In this document: positions 1 through 10,181 of the stretch, piece after piece | How the letters are laid out: each line of letters starts with the position of its first letter | Numbering within the stretch: the first letter of the stretch is position 1 | Origin: Dictyophora rubrovolvata | Lineage: Eukaryota > Basidiomycota > Agaricomycetes > Phallales > Phallaceae | Length of the DNA stretch: 64,000 nt | Assembly (NCBI GenBank): GCA_029959195.1 | Contig: CP114125.1 | Coordinates: forward strand, 186,001 to 250,000 | Direction of reading: 5' to 3' | The notes under the pieces: generated by a model | Seen by the model: the letters and a program-made list of their open reading frames with translations, nothing else | The model's database searches: none | What the model was told of the DNA's origin: nothing | Program-made: the position numbers and the translations under genes

Positions 1-210
1 AACTATCTAAATGCTCGGCCGAGAGATGCCTCTTTTTGAATTGTTCGTAATAGTCGGAGCTTGAATTGATCTCATCGATAAGCGTCATATCTAGTTATGT
101 AAGTGAGCGCTTGTTTCGCCGGTGATGACGAGATTGCGAGCCAATACATACAGGCCAAAAGAGTACATACTCATCGGAAATCGTACGATTTTCACATACA
201 TTATGTTGAT

Positions 211-1093
211 TCATTCTTCTTTCTTTAGCCGTAAGCCTTTCTCCAATTCCGCAAAAGCCAATAAACTGGTATCCAGTCCGGAATTTGGCACACCCGAATC
301 CGGATCTTGCCGCGGAGTTTTGTTATCCAGGTCGAGTTCCTAGATGACGAAATGGTGAGTGAGGATGAGAAAATTTGAACGAGCGACTGAGAAAAAAAAA
401 TTGAGATAGGTAAATAGATCACCTCTTGGAGTCCTTCCGGCCATTCCGAGACGGGAACGCTCTTCGACGCCAAAGCCGTACGAATGGACTTCAAGGAGTC
501 CCGGTATGTCTCCAGAGAAGTGATGTATAGATCATACACACAAATTGCGCAACCTGATCAATATCAATATTGAAAAAAAAAACGTTGTATTTGTATTTCA
601 GATCTAGAACCGCCAAAAAAAACATGTGAAATGTGTACACTCGCCTGACATACAGCAGTCTAGTCAAGAAGCCAAAAGATCAATTAAGAAAACGTTTTTT
701 TTGTTTCCTCATAGAATGAAAGGAGAACGTGCCATCTGGTCCAGGCGGGATTGGCTTCTCTGGCACGATCATACCGCGGAACACCTTCGAGACTGGCATT
801 CCGAGCGTCATACCAGGATCGCCAATACTTGCGACTTCTATCTCGCCACTAGTACTACCGCTGTTGACATTGTTGTAGTTGTTGTTGTTAACATCTTCTT
901 TTTGCTTCAGTTGGCGTTGAATTGTTTTGGTCAATAACTCCCCACGAGATGTCAAGTTATGACCGCTTTTTAGCTGTGGCAGCCTCTGCCGCCTCCTGCT
1001 GGCAGTCGAAGAATAAAACCTGCCTGTGATATGTAAACAGTTCCATGAAATCAGTTTATGACATTTTGGGATAGCGTAAATGGAAATGAACAT
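211..1093 (-). CDS. OXLD1-like mitochondrial oxidoreductase-like protein
   Basis: The spliced product contains PEKPIPPGPDDCC then MSGCAICVYDLY, the signature of the oxidoreductase-like domain family (OXLD1, PF09791), a small mitochondrial protein family of unknown reaction. Exons read on the minus strand are (start)-733, 659-645, 553-423 and 339-211; all phases agree and the C-terminus is acidic and basic helical sequence ending in KKEE. The 15-nt second exon encodes the CCMSG core and is flanked by two GC-AG introns (660-732 and 554-644); the last intron (340-422) is GT-AG. An RFYSS-like stretch rich in R and S upstream of the domain fits a mitochondrial presequence. The start is uncertain: ATG at 1093 is the first in frame, but an acceptor-like site near 1020 would allow an additional upstream exon. 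Confidence 0.82.
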
Positions 1094-2157
1094 GCAAGAA
1101 AAAAAGAAATGAACTGGGGAAGTGTGCACGAAAAAAAAGGTCGAAGGGCAAATTGCTCGCGTGCGGCTAGTTGACACGCACTGACTCGGAGTTTGTCACG
1201 CTCGGGCTGGCTGTTTCGCCCACGTGTATTACGTCTTCATTCACATTTTTCATGAGTCTGCTGCATCCGACGTATACTTCTCTTTTAACATTTAATCTTA
1301 GAATTGACAATTGAAAAATAAGCAATGTTTAAAGTGGTAGTTTTTCCCGGTCAAGCTTGCAATCTCGGCCCCGCTAGTTCCCGTATTGGGAAACAGTACG
1401 TCTGATTTTTTTTTCCTCCTGTCGCCATTGACAAAACACTTGTAGGTAAGATATCAGACTCCAATCTTCGATGCCCCTGCTATGTCGTATTCGGGTGCCC
1501 AAATTTTACCTAAACAACTGATCGAGTTCTGTGAGCTTGAAAGATCTACCCAATCACTCGCAACAGCATGTGCGATATCACATATCATAGGTTAGGTCCT
1601 CTGCGAAGAATGCTTCATTCCACCCATAAAAGAAAAGAAAGCACCAGATCTTAGCCCCTGGCCCCAGCCCCTGCTACGCCGAACTTTGAGCACCAGTAAA
1701 ATTGCCGTGTCGCATGTCAAGCCTACCGTTGAGACATTGGGCCATGGGTTCCTCGAATTTTCTGAAAAGGACTAAAAATAGATACTCAAGGGCACTCCTG
1801 CACCAGCCTGTGCCCGCCCCGGTTGCCTTCCAAGTGCCTATTGCTTTTCGATGACAGAATCATGATTGGCACAACAACAAACGTTCGACTGTGTATAGAG
1901 TGGTACAAAAACTGCTCAATGATAGTTGTTGGACCTTCAGACCGCGCGGCTTTTGAAAGCAGCCTTCGACATCTGGTGTCAAGTTCTACAATCACCATGA
2001 GCTACGACAGCTTACTCTGTCGGCTCAGGCTTAGGACTCGTTTTAACTTTTAAAACATTGTACGCATCATCTACCATTACCTTCATCCTCCGCCAGTTTC
2101 AATCATTTTTTTTTACTTAACCAGTGTTGTTAACCCCTTCGTTCTATATAAAGTACA
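1094..2157. other. Intergenic, no supportable gene
   Basis: Only short open frames occur here, on both strands. One plus-strand stretch from 1325 begins with a plausible ATG and reads FKVVVFPGQACNLGP, but it stops quickly and I could not link it to any family. Confidence 0.4.
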
Positions 2158-2483
2158 ATGTGCATTTCACAAACTCTCAGCGTAATCCTCAGCGCTGCAG
2201 CACCCGCAACCGCAGGAACCGTAGACATCACATTCTTCAGACCAGCACAACCATCGCCGAGTTCAAATTGAACCCAGCCGGAAACGGCGGGTGTATCTCG
2301 TGGCCTTCCAAGTCATTCAATCTCCAAGTACAAGCCCCCGGATGCTCGACTGTCACTTTTTATACGGATGGTGCGTGCGCTACGGCTACGGCTACAGATA
2401 TTATGGATGAGAATGAGAATTGGGACGCTGGGTGTCAGACTTTTGAGTTTCCGATTAATTCCTTCAATACTCAATGCGATTGA
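2158..2483 (+). pseudogene. Small secreted cysteine-containing protein, frame broken
   Basis: An ATG at 2158 opens a typical short signal peptide (MCISQTLSVILSAAAPATA) followed by GTVDITFF, and this frame stops after about 37 codons. The rest of a small cysteine-containing secreted protein (EFKLNPAGNGGCISW, then CSTVTFYTDGACAT, ending NSFNTQCD) continues in a different frame to a stop at 2481-2483. The two halves look like one gene of roughly 105 residues separated by one small indel near 2240-2265; no GT-AG intron fits there. A TATATAA sequence lies only about 15 bp before the ATG. Such proteins are common in mushroom secretomes; the function is unknown. A sequencing error is the alternative explanation. 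Confidence 0.5.
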
Positions 2484-3223
2484 GAATAGTCGTCGGGTTT
2501 TTTGGTATTTTTTTTTTGGTTGTAGTTCCTCTACTAAAGTCTTTTTTATCCTATCTTTTAAAGATTTGGCGTCAGGCGCTGTTCCCATTTTTCCCAAAAA
2601 TATGGCGATCTGCATAGAGGATTGTCATATATTCTTCTGGACAGAGAAAATGACACAACAAACTGTAATTTTCAATCATCAAAAGGAAAGCAAAGAGTAA
2701 GAGGACAAACAAAATGATATCAAGAAGTGTAGCAAAACGATGGGGGTCTAATACGGAGAGGCCAAGTGAGATCAATATTCTCACTAGTACGTGCTCGTGG
2801 TGAGGCCACAGGAGAATGTAATCGAGGCGGGGCGAAGTTGAAGATGTCTGTTTTCAGGCGTGGTCCATCCAAGTGGGTGTTGGGAAGACATGAAAGCGAT
2901 GGGTGGATGAAGGAATGGTCGAGGTAGTGGGAATGACTGTAAGGAGCGTCAACTCAGCCCAGTGGACGGACGACTGGACTTCCCCCAATGCGGGAGTTCC
3001 CTCGTGAAAAACCTTGGCACTTTGTGTGACGTTGACGGTGCCCTTAGGTTAATTTGATTGCGTTTTACTAGTCCTCAGCAATAGCTTCAGGAATGAATGT
3101 ATTCATGGTTGCATGGATACGCCGTTTGGCCTCTATGAGAAAAGGATGTACCCCGGTGGTGGTTTTTGGACACCAACTCATTGTTGAAATCGGAGCTCAG
3201 CATTCGATTAATCCTATTGTTGG
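2484..3223. other. Intergenic, nothing recognised
   Basis: No open frame with family motifs or consistent splice sites was found on either strand. Confidence 0.4.
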
Positions 3224-4140
3224 TTAATTTAGTTCTTGGCTCCCAAAAGATGATGGAAAACCTTTGTTGCTAGCGCAGTCCACGCCTCCCGACAACCACA
3301 TTTCATACTGTGTTTCCGGGTTGGCAACCCTCACGCCGCCTGTCCCGTCGACCTTTGCCCTGGTGGAGCGCTGTTTTGGGTGGGATAAGTCACCCAAGAT
3401 GCCTACGTAGCTGAGAACAAAAACAAATGAAAAGGAACAATATTGAATCATACCGATTTCTTCGTTGGTGCCTTTCTTGACCTAGGCGGTCATATCCATC
3501 TTGAACACAAAACAATGAGAGAGCATCCGCTTGGTGTGTTATTACCTGAATCGTGCAACATTTACTCGATCTCGGCTATACCTTTGAGCATGTTGGTATC
3601 GGAGTCGCCGGCTAACACCCAAATTAATATTGCGTCGTCGGCGACGACGCATTAGTTAAGTCTTAGTAAAAATATTATAAATCCCGGTAGTTAGTTTTCA
3701 CCTTTTAATATTTATAATTCTGTATATAAAGCTCTATATTTTCGAGCACTAAATAACAAGTTCTATCTAAACTATAACCGCTAGTTGCGACAGAGCAATA
3801 GCTTGGGAACCTATTAGGAGACCACCCTCCTGGTGAATCAAAGCAATTTGATTCCACGCATGCGGGACAAAGGAATGTGTTGACACACTTCAGCAGAATA
3901 CCAATGGAACTGGACTCGCCTCTTCAGTTGATGCCATTGGCAATGAGGCCCCGAGAGACTTCCAAAATGGTTACCGTTCCAGAACCATCATCGTCAGCTC
4001 CAGGTGCCTACAAGAAAGGGAAGGTGTGTGTACTGTACCCGATCTTCTGATTCTTGAGTACTCAAACCGCTATCGTAGAGAAATGCTAGCTACATCTACA
4101 TACTTGCTATTACTGTTCCCAAAGATATCACAACCGCGTC
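3224..4140 (-). pseudogene. M28 (leucine aminopeptidase-like) zinc metallopeptidase, decayed
   Basis: Read on the minus strand, exon pieces give APGADDDGSGTVTILE, then VQFHWYSAE spliced through a clean GT-AG intron (about 3845-3900) to EGGLLIGSQAIALSQLA, and later FKMDMTA followed by VKKGTNEEIG. These are the Zn-binding Asp/Glu blocks and a downstream block of secreted M28 aminopeptidases such as fungal LAP1. The codon after DMTA is TAG where the family has an aromatic residue, the segment around 3640-3780 is AT-rich with no coding frame, and the last exon (ending at 3224) matches the family poorly. Upstream of the APGADDD exon only degenerate sequence is left and the N-terminus with signal peptide is not recognisable. 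This is a dead copy of an extracellular peptidase gene. Confidence 0.75.
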
Positions 4141-5423
4141 AATGAGCATATATAACCCAGAACGTCCTGACATTCTGCGTGCCGTGTGTACATTCTTAGT
4201 CTTGATGACAGAGGTTTGCAGAGATACCGGTGTCAGGGACATGGTTCGCCGTGAGCGGGGTTGCGACAAAGAGAGACATAGATCTTGTGGTGGTAGGTGG
4301 AAGAGGTTTACGAGGGGAAAGGAATGACGACGCTCAGCTTTTTATAGTCTAAAAGCGCGGAGTTTACTGAGTTACTGAACGGTTTTTAAGAGGTCCGTCA
4401 TTGTCTTTAAGTCTCAATAAAGAAAGAATAGAGCTTGTACGGATTATGGCTATTGAATAACGTTTGTCAAAACGCGACTGGAGACTCAAGTTTAATAAGC
4501 TTAAGACTTTAACTGGAAAATGAATCGCTATTCTTCTTGCGTTCAAACGACACATCTCTATGCCCTTTCAATAAATTTTGGAGACATGTCAGTGCGTATG
4601 ATCTTTCTCATTTGAAGACAAAATCAAGATCATGATGAGCCGACAAGTACGTTTACGAGAGCCGTGTGAGGCTTTTCAATTCAAGGATTTAACCAGCCAT
4701 ATCAGTGATCTGGGTTTGTGCTCCGGAGGACATTGACCCGACCTGGAAGGCTCTGACCGGTCTGGCTGAAGCCATCCAGGTCGGCTAATGTCCTCCGGAG
4801 CACAAACCCAGATCACTGATTGTCAATTACGGCCTGTCAACGCGTCAATTGTCTAGTACGACTGAGGTATAGTCTGGGAGGTTTTCCGTGAGACACTGGG
4901 GAAAAGTGGAGTGATCTTATTCTATTCCAATGCATGACATTTGTATCAGAACATGTGATCGACTGACTAATAAACACGTGCATTAAGGTTCGGGTGGCTA
5001 TAGCTGATTGTCTCGTAAACTTGCCCACCATCAATGAAATTCGAATCATCCACGCTCAATGCAGTTCTAGTGTCAGTACCTATGTCTATACAGAAAGAAA
5101 TTTTTTTGAGTATAATACTCCCAGACTTTACTAATTTTACTTCTCACGTCAGTCCACGTGCTGTTCTGAGTATTATTTAAGTTATATAAAGTCTTCCATA
5201 ATCGAATGACCATGAATTTTTGCGCTGAATCATGGTGTTTTTTTTTTCATATTACCCCAACATTAAGTGGTGCGTGATTTTGACAAATGTTAATGAAAAG
5301 TTTAAATTGGATGGTTCCCGTGTTCCAATGGCGGTAGGACGTAAAATCAATCACGTATACTATCCTGATTAACCCAAATAAGCAACTGAGAATTATCAGC
5401 GGAGAGTTCATTTCTTCGGTGCG
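4141..5423. other. Intergenic, contains one strong hairpin
   Basis: No gene recognised. The only clear structure is the inverted repeat at 4701-4820, listed separately. Confidence 0.4.
4701..4820. repeat. Perfect 34-bp inverted repeat (foldback, about 120 nt)
   Basis: Positions 4701-4734 are the exact reverse complement of 4787-4820. Inside, a second complementary block (ACCTGGA near 4741-4747 with TCCAGGT near 4775-4781) extends the stem, leaving a loop of about 25 nt. No target-site duplication is visible at the outer ends. It could be a small MITE-like foldback element or the source of a hairpin RNA; no protein-coding potential. Confidence 0.85.
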
Positions 5424-5430
5424 TATAAAA
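5424..5430 (+). promoter_or_regulatory. TATA box of the O-methyltransferase gene
   Basis: TATAAAA lies 57 bp upstream of the chosen ATG at 5487, a usual spacing for a fungal core promoter. Confidence 0.5.
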
Positions 5431-5486
5431 TGTGAGCTTGCCCTCAATATTTGTGCATACAACCTGCTTCCACCATAAGCGACATT

Positions 5487-7582
5487 ATGGCTTTCTCCTC
5501 AGGAAATACCCAAGCCCTAGCATTAGCCAAACTGATACACGAAACAACCAGTAAAATCATACAAGAGTACGATTCTGCGGGACAATCTCTCCCGTCTCTA
5601 GATTCCACCGACCCAGGTCCCTTCGATGCACCTGGAAAGATTTCCACTGAACTCGCTCGATACATGCGTATAGTTGGAGGAGCATGTACTCAGCTTAGCA
5701 TTATGGTCAATAGACCTGGCCATGTCATCATTAGTGTGAGCTTTTTATGATTTGTGCGTGACATGCCAGAACCTGAAAATGCACCCGTTTCAGAAAGGCT
5801 TCAATGTTAGTGACTATAAGCCTGAGGGCATTATGACAACATGCGATATTGACATGGGTGAAAGTTCATAGAAGTTTCTTGCCTCAACGTTGTTATTGAT
5901 GCCAAAGTTGCTGACCATTTACTTGATCAACCGGATGGTTTGCACATTAAAGAGCTAGCTGCTAAGAGCGGATTGGACCCCAACAAACTGGGACGAATTC
6001 TCCGTCTGCTTGCGACTGCGCATTGCTTTAGAGAAGGTAGTTTTTTAATTCATAACTCGCAAGTTCTGTGCACTCAACCTTACCCCCGCCATCTTCCCAA
6101 CAGTGAGCCCCGATGTGTTTGCAAACAACCGTATTAGTGTCCAACTGTGTACCGACAATCCAGCAGGAAATTTTGCGGGGCTTTTGTATGTAACCAATTT
6201 GTTTTTGTGAAACCGAAAGATTATTTTTCACATCATGATTTAGAGCGGACGAGGGACTCACTGCAAGCGGGTATCTGAACGAAATCATTTCTAATCCAGA
6301 ATTCGGGACATCTCTATCCTCAGATCATACCGCATTTCATAGAGCTCATGGAACATCTCTCTTCGGATTCTATGCTCGTGTAAGAGACGGACTGATCATT
6401 GCACTTTACTAACATTGAACAAATTACGTACTAGCCGGCTAATATTAACCGCCATGAGGTGAGTAGGATGGGTGCCAATTATAAATCCGTTACCCTTAAA
6501 ACAGACTAAACTAGCGGTTCACTCGAGGGATGATTGGTTTCGCAGAAATAACGGGGAAACTTTTAATACCTAGAGGTAATTTTATTTCCGTCAATGCGGG
6601 ATAATTTTCACTTACTACATATTACGTTTAAAGTAATCCCTTGGGGGTCCGCACCCGATGGTTCTACCATATGCGATATGGGTGGTGGAAATGGTCATAT
6701 AACCCTTGAATTAGCCAAACAGTATCCCAATCTTCGCGTTATCGTTCAAGATCTTCCCAGCACCATTGAGCAAGCTAAGCAGGTACACGTTTTGGATTCC
6801 AGAATCATCAATCTATATCGTTTCTCAACGAAGCCCCTCATTGTTTTAGTTTTGGAACAAGAACTTTCCAGAGGCAATTCAAACCCAACGTGTTCAGTTT
6901 ATAGGATATGACTTTTTCAAAGACTCACCTGCACCAAACTGCAAGTTCTATTACGTGAGTGTTCAACATTTATGAATCGTTTTTTGAAGAATAACATCTT
7001 GCAGATGCGACATATCTTGTGAATTCAAATAATCGTTGTCAAATAAAATCACTTGTCTCATTTTTGCATTAGACACGACTGGCCAGACTCTGATTGCCTA
7101 AAAATACTTTCAAACATTCGCAAAGTCATGGCGCCCGACTCGCTATTACTCATAAGTAGGTTTTGTACTTGTCAAATTATTAACACGACAATATTGAACA
7201 CTTGCTTGTTAGACGAGTTCGTTCCTCAGCCTGCTTCCACAGAAGGCACAATGGAAAAGGATATTGATCAGGTAAATACGTATCCGGGATTGGAACCCTT
7301 CCAGGTCTGATAAAAGCTTAGGCTCCGGAACCAATGCTAAGCAACTATGGCCAAGGCCGTATCCACCCACATCAACTAGACATACTAATGATGATAATGC
7401 TAAACAGTCAAGAACGAACACTTCGGGAATTCATTTCGCTTACGTTAGTAACCTGTTTTTCTTTTTGTTACTCGATATGGGCTGCTTGACAGATTGAAAT
7501 CTATAGAAAGCAAGCGGGATTTAAGTATGAGAAAGTTGTGGATTGTGGTGAAATGAAGATCGTGGAGTTCAGCGCGAATTGA
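5487..7582 (+). CDS. SAM-dependent O-methyltransferase (COMT-like, class I plant/fungal type)
   Basis: This enzyme class transfers a methyl group from S-adenosylmethionine to a hydroxyl on a small aromatic substrate. The N-terminal half shows the dimerisation/winged-helix part (VVIDAKVADHLLDQPDGLH, LGRILRLLAT, CFRE then VSPDVFANNRIS). The SAM-binding motif is ICDMGGGNGHITLELA, followed by VIVQDLPSTIEQAKQ; the catalytic region reads RHILHDWPDSDCLKIL, with the general-base His in HDW. The C-terminus is YEKVVDCGEMKIVEFSAN. At least ten exons are needed; all junctions I could resolve are GT-AG, including a 24-nt exon (6435-6458) and a 14-nt exon (7005-7018, MRHIL). Splicing around 5731-5880 is the least certain part. 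ATG 5487 is preferred because the sequence upstream is not family-like. The reading frame appears intact; the substrate cannot be told from sequence. Confidence 0.88.
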
Positions 7583-7652
7583 AAGCAGGCCGTTATAGCA
7601 GCATGTTTGGTGTTTGTTTGAATGATGAAGACGTAGATTGAATGTCGTGTAA

Positions 7653-8040
7653 TTAGTGACGGGGATAACACGATTCTTTTGATTTAATCTTCATTTTGCA
7701 TCCTCGGCGGTTTAGGTCATCCTCTCCGGAACTGAAGTGGAGCTTTTTGAAACATGAAGAACGGATGCATCGCAAATATGTTGAAATCCGTCCAACGGGT
7801 GTTTCGTCTGGAAAACGGTCAGGGAAAGCAACATCATAAAAGGTATCTATCTGACGGTCTTGTTTGATGAGCAATACGTCCAACGGTGCAGAACCAGAAT
7901 GGCGGATCACATTATTGAGTTCATTGCCATATATCTTTGTCACATGGTGGCATGTCCACATTGTTGGGTCAGATACGAGTGTGGCCCTCGACGAACGAAA
8001 GACATGCGACGCCTTGATCGAGGCCTAGGACGTATAATAG
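7653..8040 (-). pseudogene. F-box protein fragment
   Basis: Minus-strand translation gives KASHVFRSSRATLVSDPT, then MWTCHHVTK and SGSAPLDVLL. This matches the part of the neighbouring F-box genes just after the F-box (ATHVCRSWR, LLSDPTMWTC, SCSAPLDVLI). The F-box itself and nearly all of the repeat-like C-terminal region are missing, so this is a truncated relic of the same family. It lies directly downstream of the intact minus-strand paralogue. Confidence 0.75.
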
Positions 8041-8305
8041 GTATCTCTTGTCAGTATAAACGAGCAGCGAAAGGGCTATGCACATATAGAAATTGTGTTG
8101 GATTTCTGGAACGTGATAAAATATAGCCAAAGGTCGGTGTAGCAAGAAGTGAAAATAAGCGCGTGCGTCGTGGCTGCTTCGCGTACCGAGTTACTGTTCC
8201 GAGTACGCGTTTGCCTATGCATCCTTGCAGCCTGCGCACGTAGAGCGTCTTTAGAAAATGTATTCGCAAAGCGATGGTTATATTGTTCATATTACAAAAA
8301 GAATG

Positions 8306-9901
8306 TCATACAACTGTCACTTCCATGGGAAAACCTTCATGAGCCTGCAACCATGCATCAATATTTTCTGCCAAGCTCGAACCTCTACAACAGGTGACTA
8401 TATACTTGAATGGGTATCCGGCTTGTTCTCGAATCCTAGAACACCGGACGAGCATTCGGAGATAGGCTTCATCCAATTTTACCAAATTTTTATGGAAGAA
8501 CTGCATCCTGAGTGTACGCAAAGAGGGGCAAGGCAGCAAGTGTCCTTGGTCAGTCTCGATATTCGATCCAAGATTCGTAATGTCATCTGTTTCCGATTCA
8601 GAACTTGCTTGTGTATCGGGATTTGAATGCTGCGGTCGAGGCATTAATGCCTTTAAGTACGACCTTGAAATTGGGGAGCCTGGCAAAGGTTGATTCTTGT
8701 TATCCAGATATTGCAAATTCGCTAGTGCGACGAAAATGCTTCTGAGTATTACAGAATTCGGCGAAATCCCCCCCAGGGACATATGTGTGATGTCCGATAA
8801 ATTGTATTTTGGTAGAAAACTGGACGGATCCTCCAAGGGCGCACGAGTGTCAAAAAAGGATTCCGCTCGAAATATTGAACCAGCAGGTCTTTGGCCCATC
8901 CACTCAGAGAAGTTTACGCTTAGTCGAATGGAGTGGAAAGAGATTGATAAAAATGTGAGACGTCGTCGGTTAAGGAAGTGTAATAAAGGTGTTGAATCAA
9001 TGATCTTGAAGTGAGAATCCGTACATGTAATATCAAACTTGACATTCTCCATCGGAAAATCGAGATGTCCCAGAATAAGATTTACAACATCGACTCCACA
9101 ACTGCCTTGAAGCATTAGCTTTTGAAGACACGGCAAGGGAATCCGGCGGTTGGAAGACATCGACAAGACAGTTTTTTGTCTTAAATAGTACCATAAAATC
9201 TCGAGTATACGAAGACAGGGCGATGATTGAAAAATGTCTAGCAACTTGTCGCCGTCGATGTCGGTGTCCAGGTCAAAATGAAGATGAAGACTTGACAGAT
9301 TTTTGAACAAAGATAATTGGAGATCTTCTAAACCAAAAAAAACCTGGAGATACACATGTTTGAGATTGGGTGCATCTCCAGAAAACAGGATTTCGTGGAA
9401 CCCTTGAAGTATTTCGGTTCGCTCCCAACTGCCATCATTTGCGATGACTTCGAGATAGAACTTTTGTAACATAGGGACAGGTTTGTTAAGGCAGTGAGAG
9501 GCAGATGGTCCAAATTCTTCTGAGATAATCATTTGAAGTTGTCGACATCTGTACATTTGTCCGGAAACGACAGAAAGCATGTTGCATCGTTCAAGCATAA
9601 TGTGCGAGTCAAGAAAGTCGTCACATTGGTTGATGAGCACGTCCAATGGTGCAGAGCAGGACCGAGAAAGCGTTTCATCCAATTGATCCGGGCACATTTT
9701 GGTTCTGTCAGTAAGCATGATGCAGGTCCACATAGTCGGATCGGATAGAAGTGCGGTTCTCCACGAACGACAAACATGTGTCGCCTGGATCGGAGGTAGG
9801 TTTATCTCGTCAAATCGAAAAGAGGAATTAAGGAATAAATGGTGGGTATATGAGAACTTGATTATCCTCCTGAAGATTTCGTATGGAACGCGGTCAAGCA
9901 T
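8306..9901 (-). CDS. F-box protein with degenerate LRR-like C-terminal region
   Basis: A single open frame of 531 codons starts at ATG 9901 with MLDRVPYEIFRRIIKF, an N-terminal F-box-type motif, followed by the helix ATHVCRSWRTALLSDPTMWT typical of the large mushroom F-box families. The remainder contains repeated leucine-spaced segments (LSSLHLHFDLD, LRILEILW, LQKLMLQGSCGVD) that look like degenerate leucine-rich repeats and would select substrates for an SCF ubiquitin ligase through Skp1 binding by the F-box. An acidic, Ser-rich stretch lies near residue 430 and a conserved block EQAGYPFKYIV near the C-terminus. No intron is needed. The in-frame GTG further upstream has no F-box context. 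The target is unknown; such families expand rapidly in Agaricomycetes. Confidence 0.85.
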   Translation of the reverse strand: MLDRVPYEIFRRIIKFSYTHHLFLNSSFRFDEINLPPIQATHVCRSWRTALLSDPTMWTCIMLTDRTKMCPDQLDETLSRSCSAPLDVLINQCDDFLDSHIMLERCNMLSVVSGQMYRCRQLQMIISEEFGPSASHCLNKPVPMLQKFYLEVIANDGSWERTEILQGFHEILFSGDAPNLKHVYLQVFFGLEDLQLSLFKNLSSLHLHFDLDTDIDGDKLLDIFQSSPCLRILEILWYYLRQKTVLSMSSNRRIPLPCLQKLMLQGSCGVDVVNLILGHLDFPMENVKFDITCTDSHFKIIDSTPLLHFLNRRRLTFLSISFHSIRLSVNFSEWMGQRPAGSIFRAESFFDTRAPLEDPSSFLPKYNLSDITHMSLGGISPNSVILRSIFVALANLQYLDNKNQPLPGSPISRSYLKALMPRPQHSNPDTQASSESETDDITNLGSNIETDQGHLLPCPSLRTLRMQFFHKNLVKLDEAYLRMLVRCSRIREQAGYPFKYIVTCCRGSSLAENIDAWLQAHEGFPMEVTVV

Positions 9902-10181
9902 AGTTACTGGCACAGCTGTTTGAGTAGGCGCTCCAGTTAGTAGTGCGCGGCCACGGCCCACCACTAGTAACTACCCGTAACCTTCCCGACACACGTCGAT
10001 TATGAGATATCTAGTAAAGTGGATCACCTCAAAACCAGCAAAAATGAAAACAATTAATTCGAGATCCAACGGAGGATAATCAGCTAACGAGTTAAATGTC
10101 AAATATCCGATTGGAACCGTTCAACCAAGGTCCAGTCAGCGCTTCAGCCCTAGTCAGCCTGGGAATAGGCGGCAGAATGTT

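Noticed and set aside
1325-1410. Plus-strand frame with VVFPGQACNLGP, resembling the start of malonyl/acyl transferase domains (FPGQG)
   Set aside because: The match is limited to five residues, the frame ends quickly and no following acyltransferase motif (GHSLGE) is present.
6480-6520. In-frame TAG in the O-methyltransferase before RFTRGMIGF
   Set aside because: The TAG is the splice acceptor itself: ending the intron at ACTAG and joining GAG to CGG restores HERFTRGMIGF.
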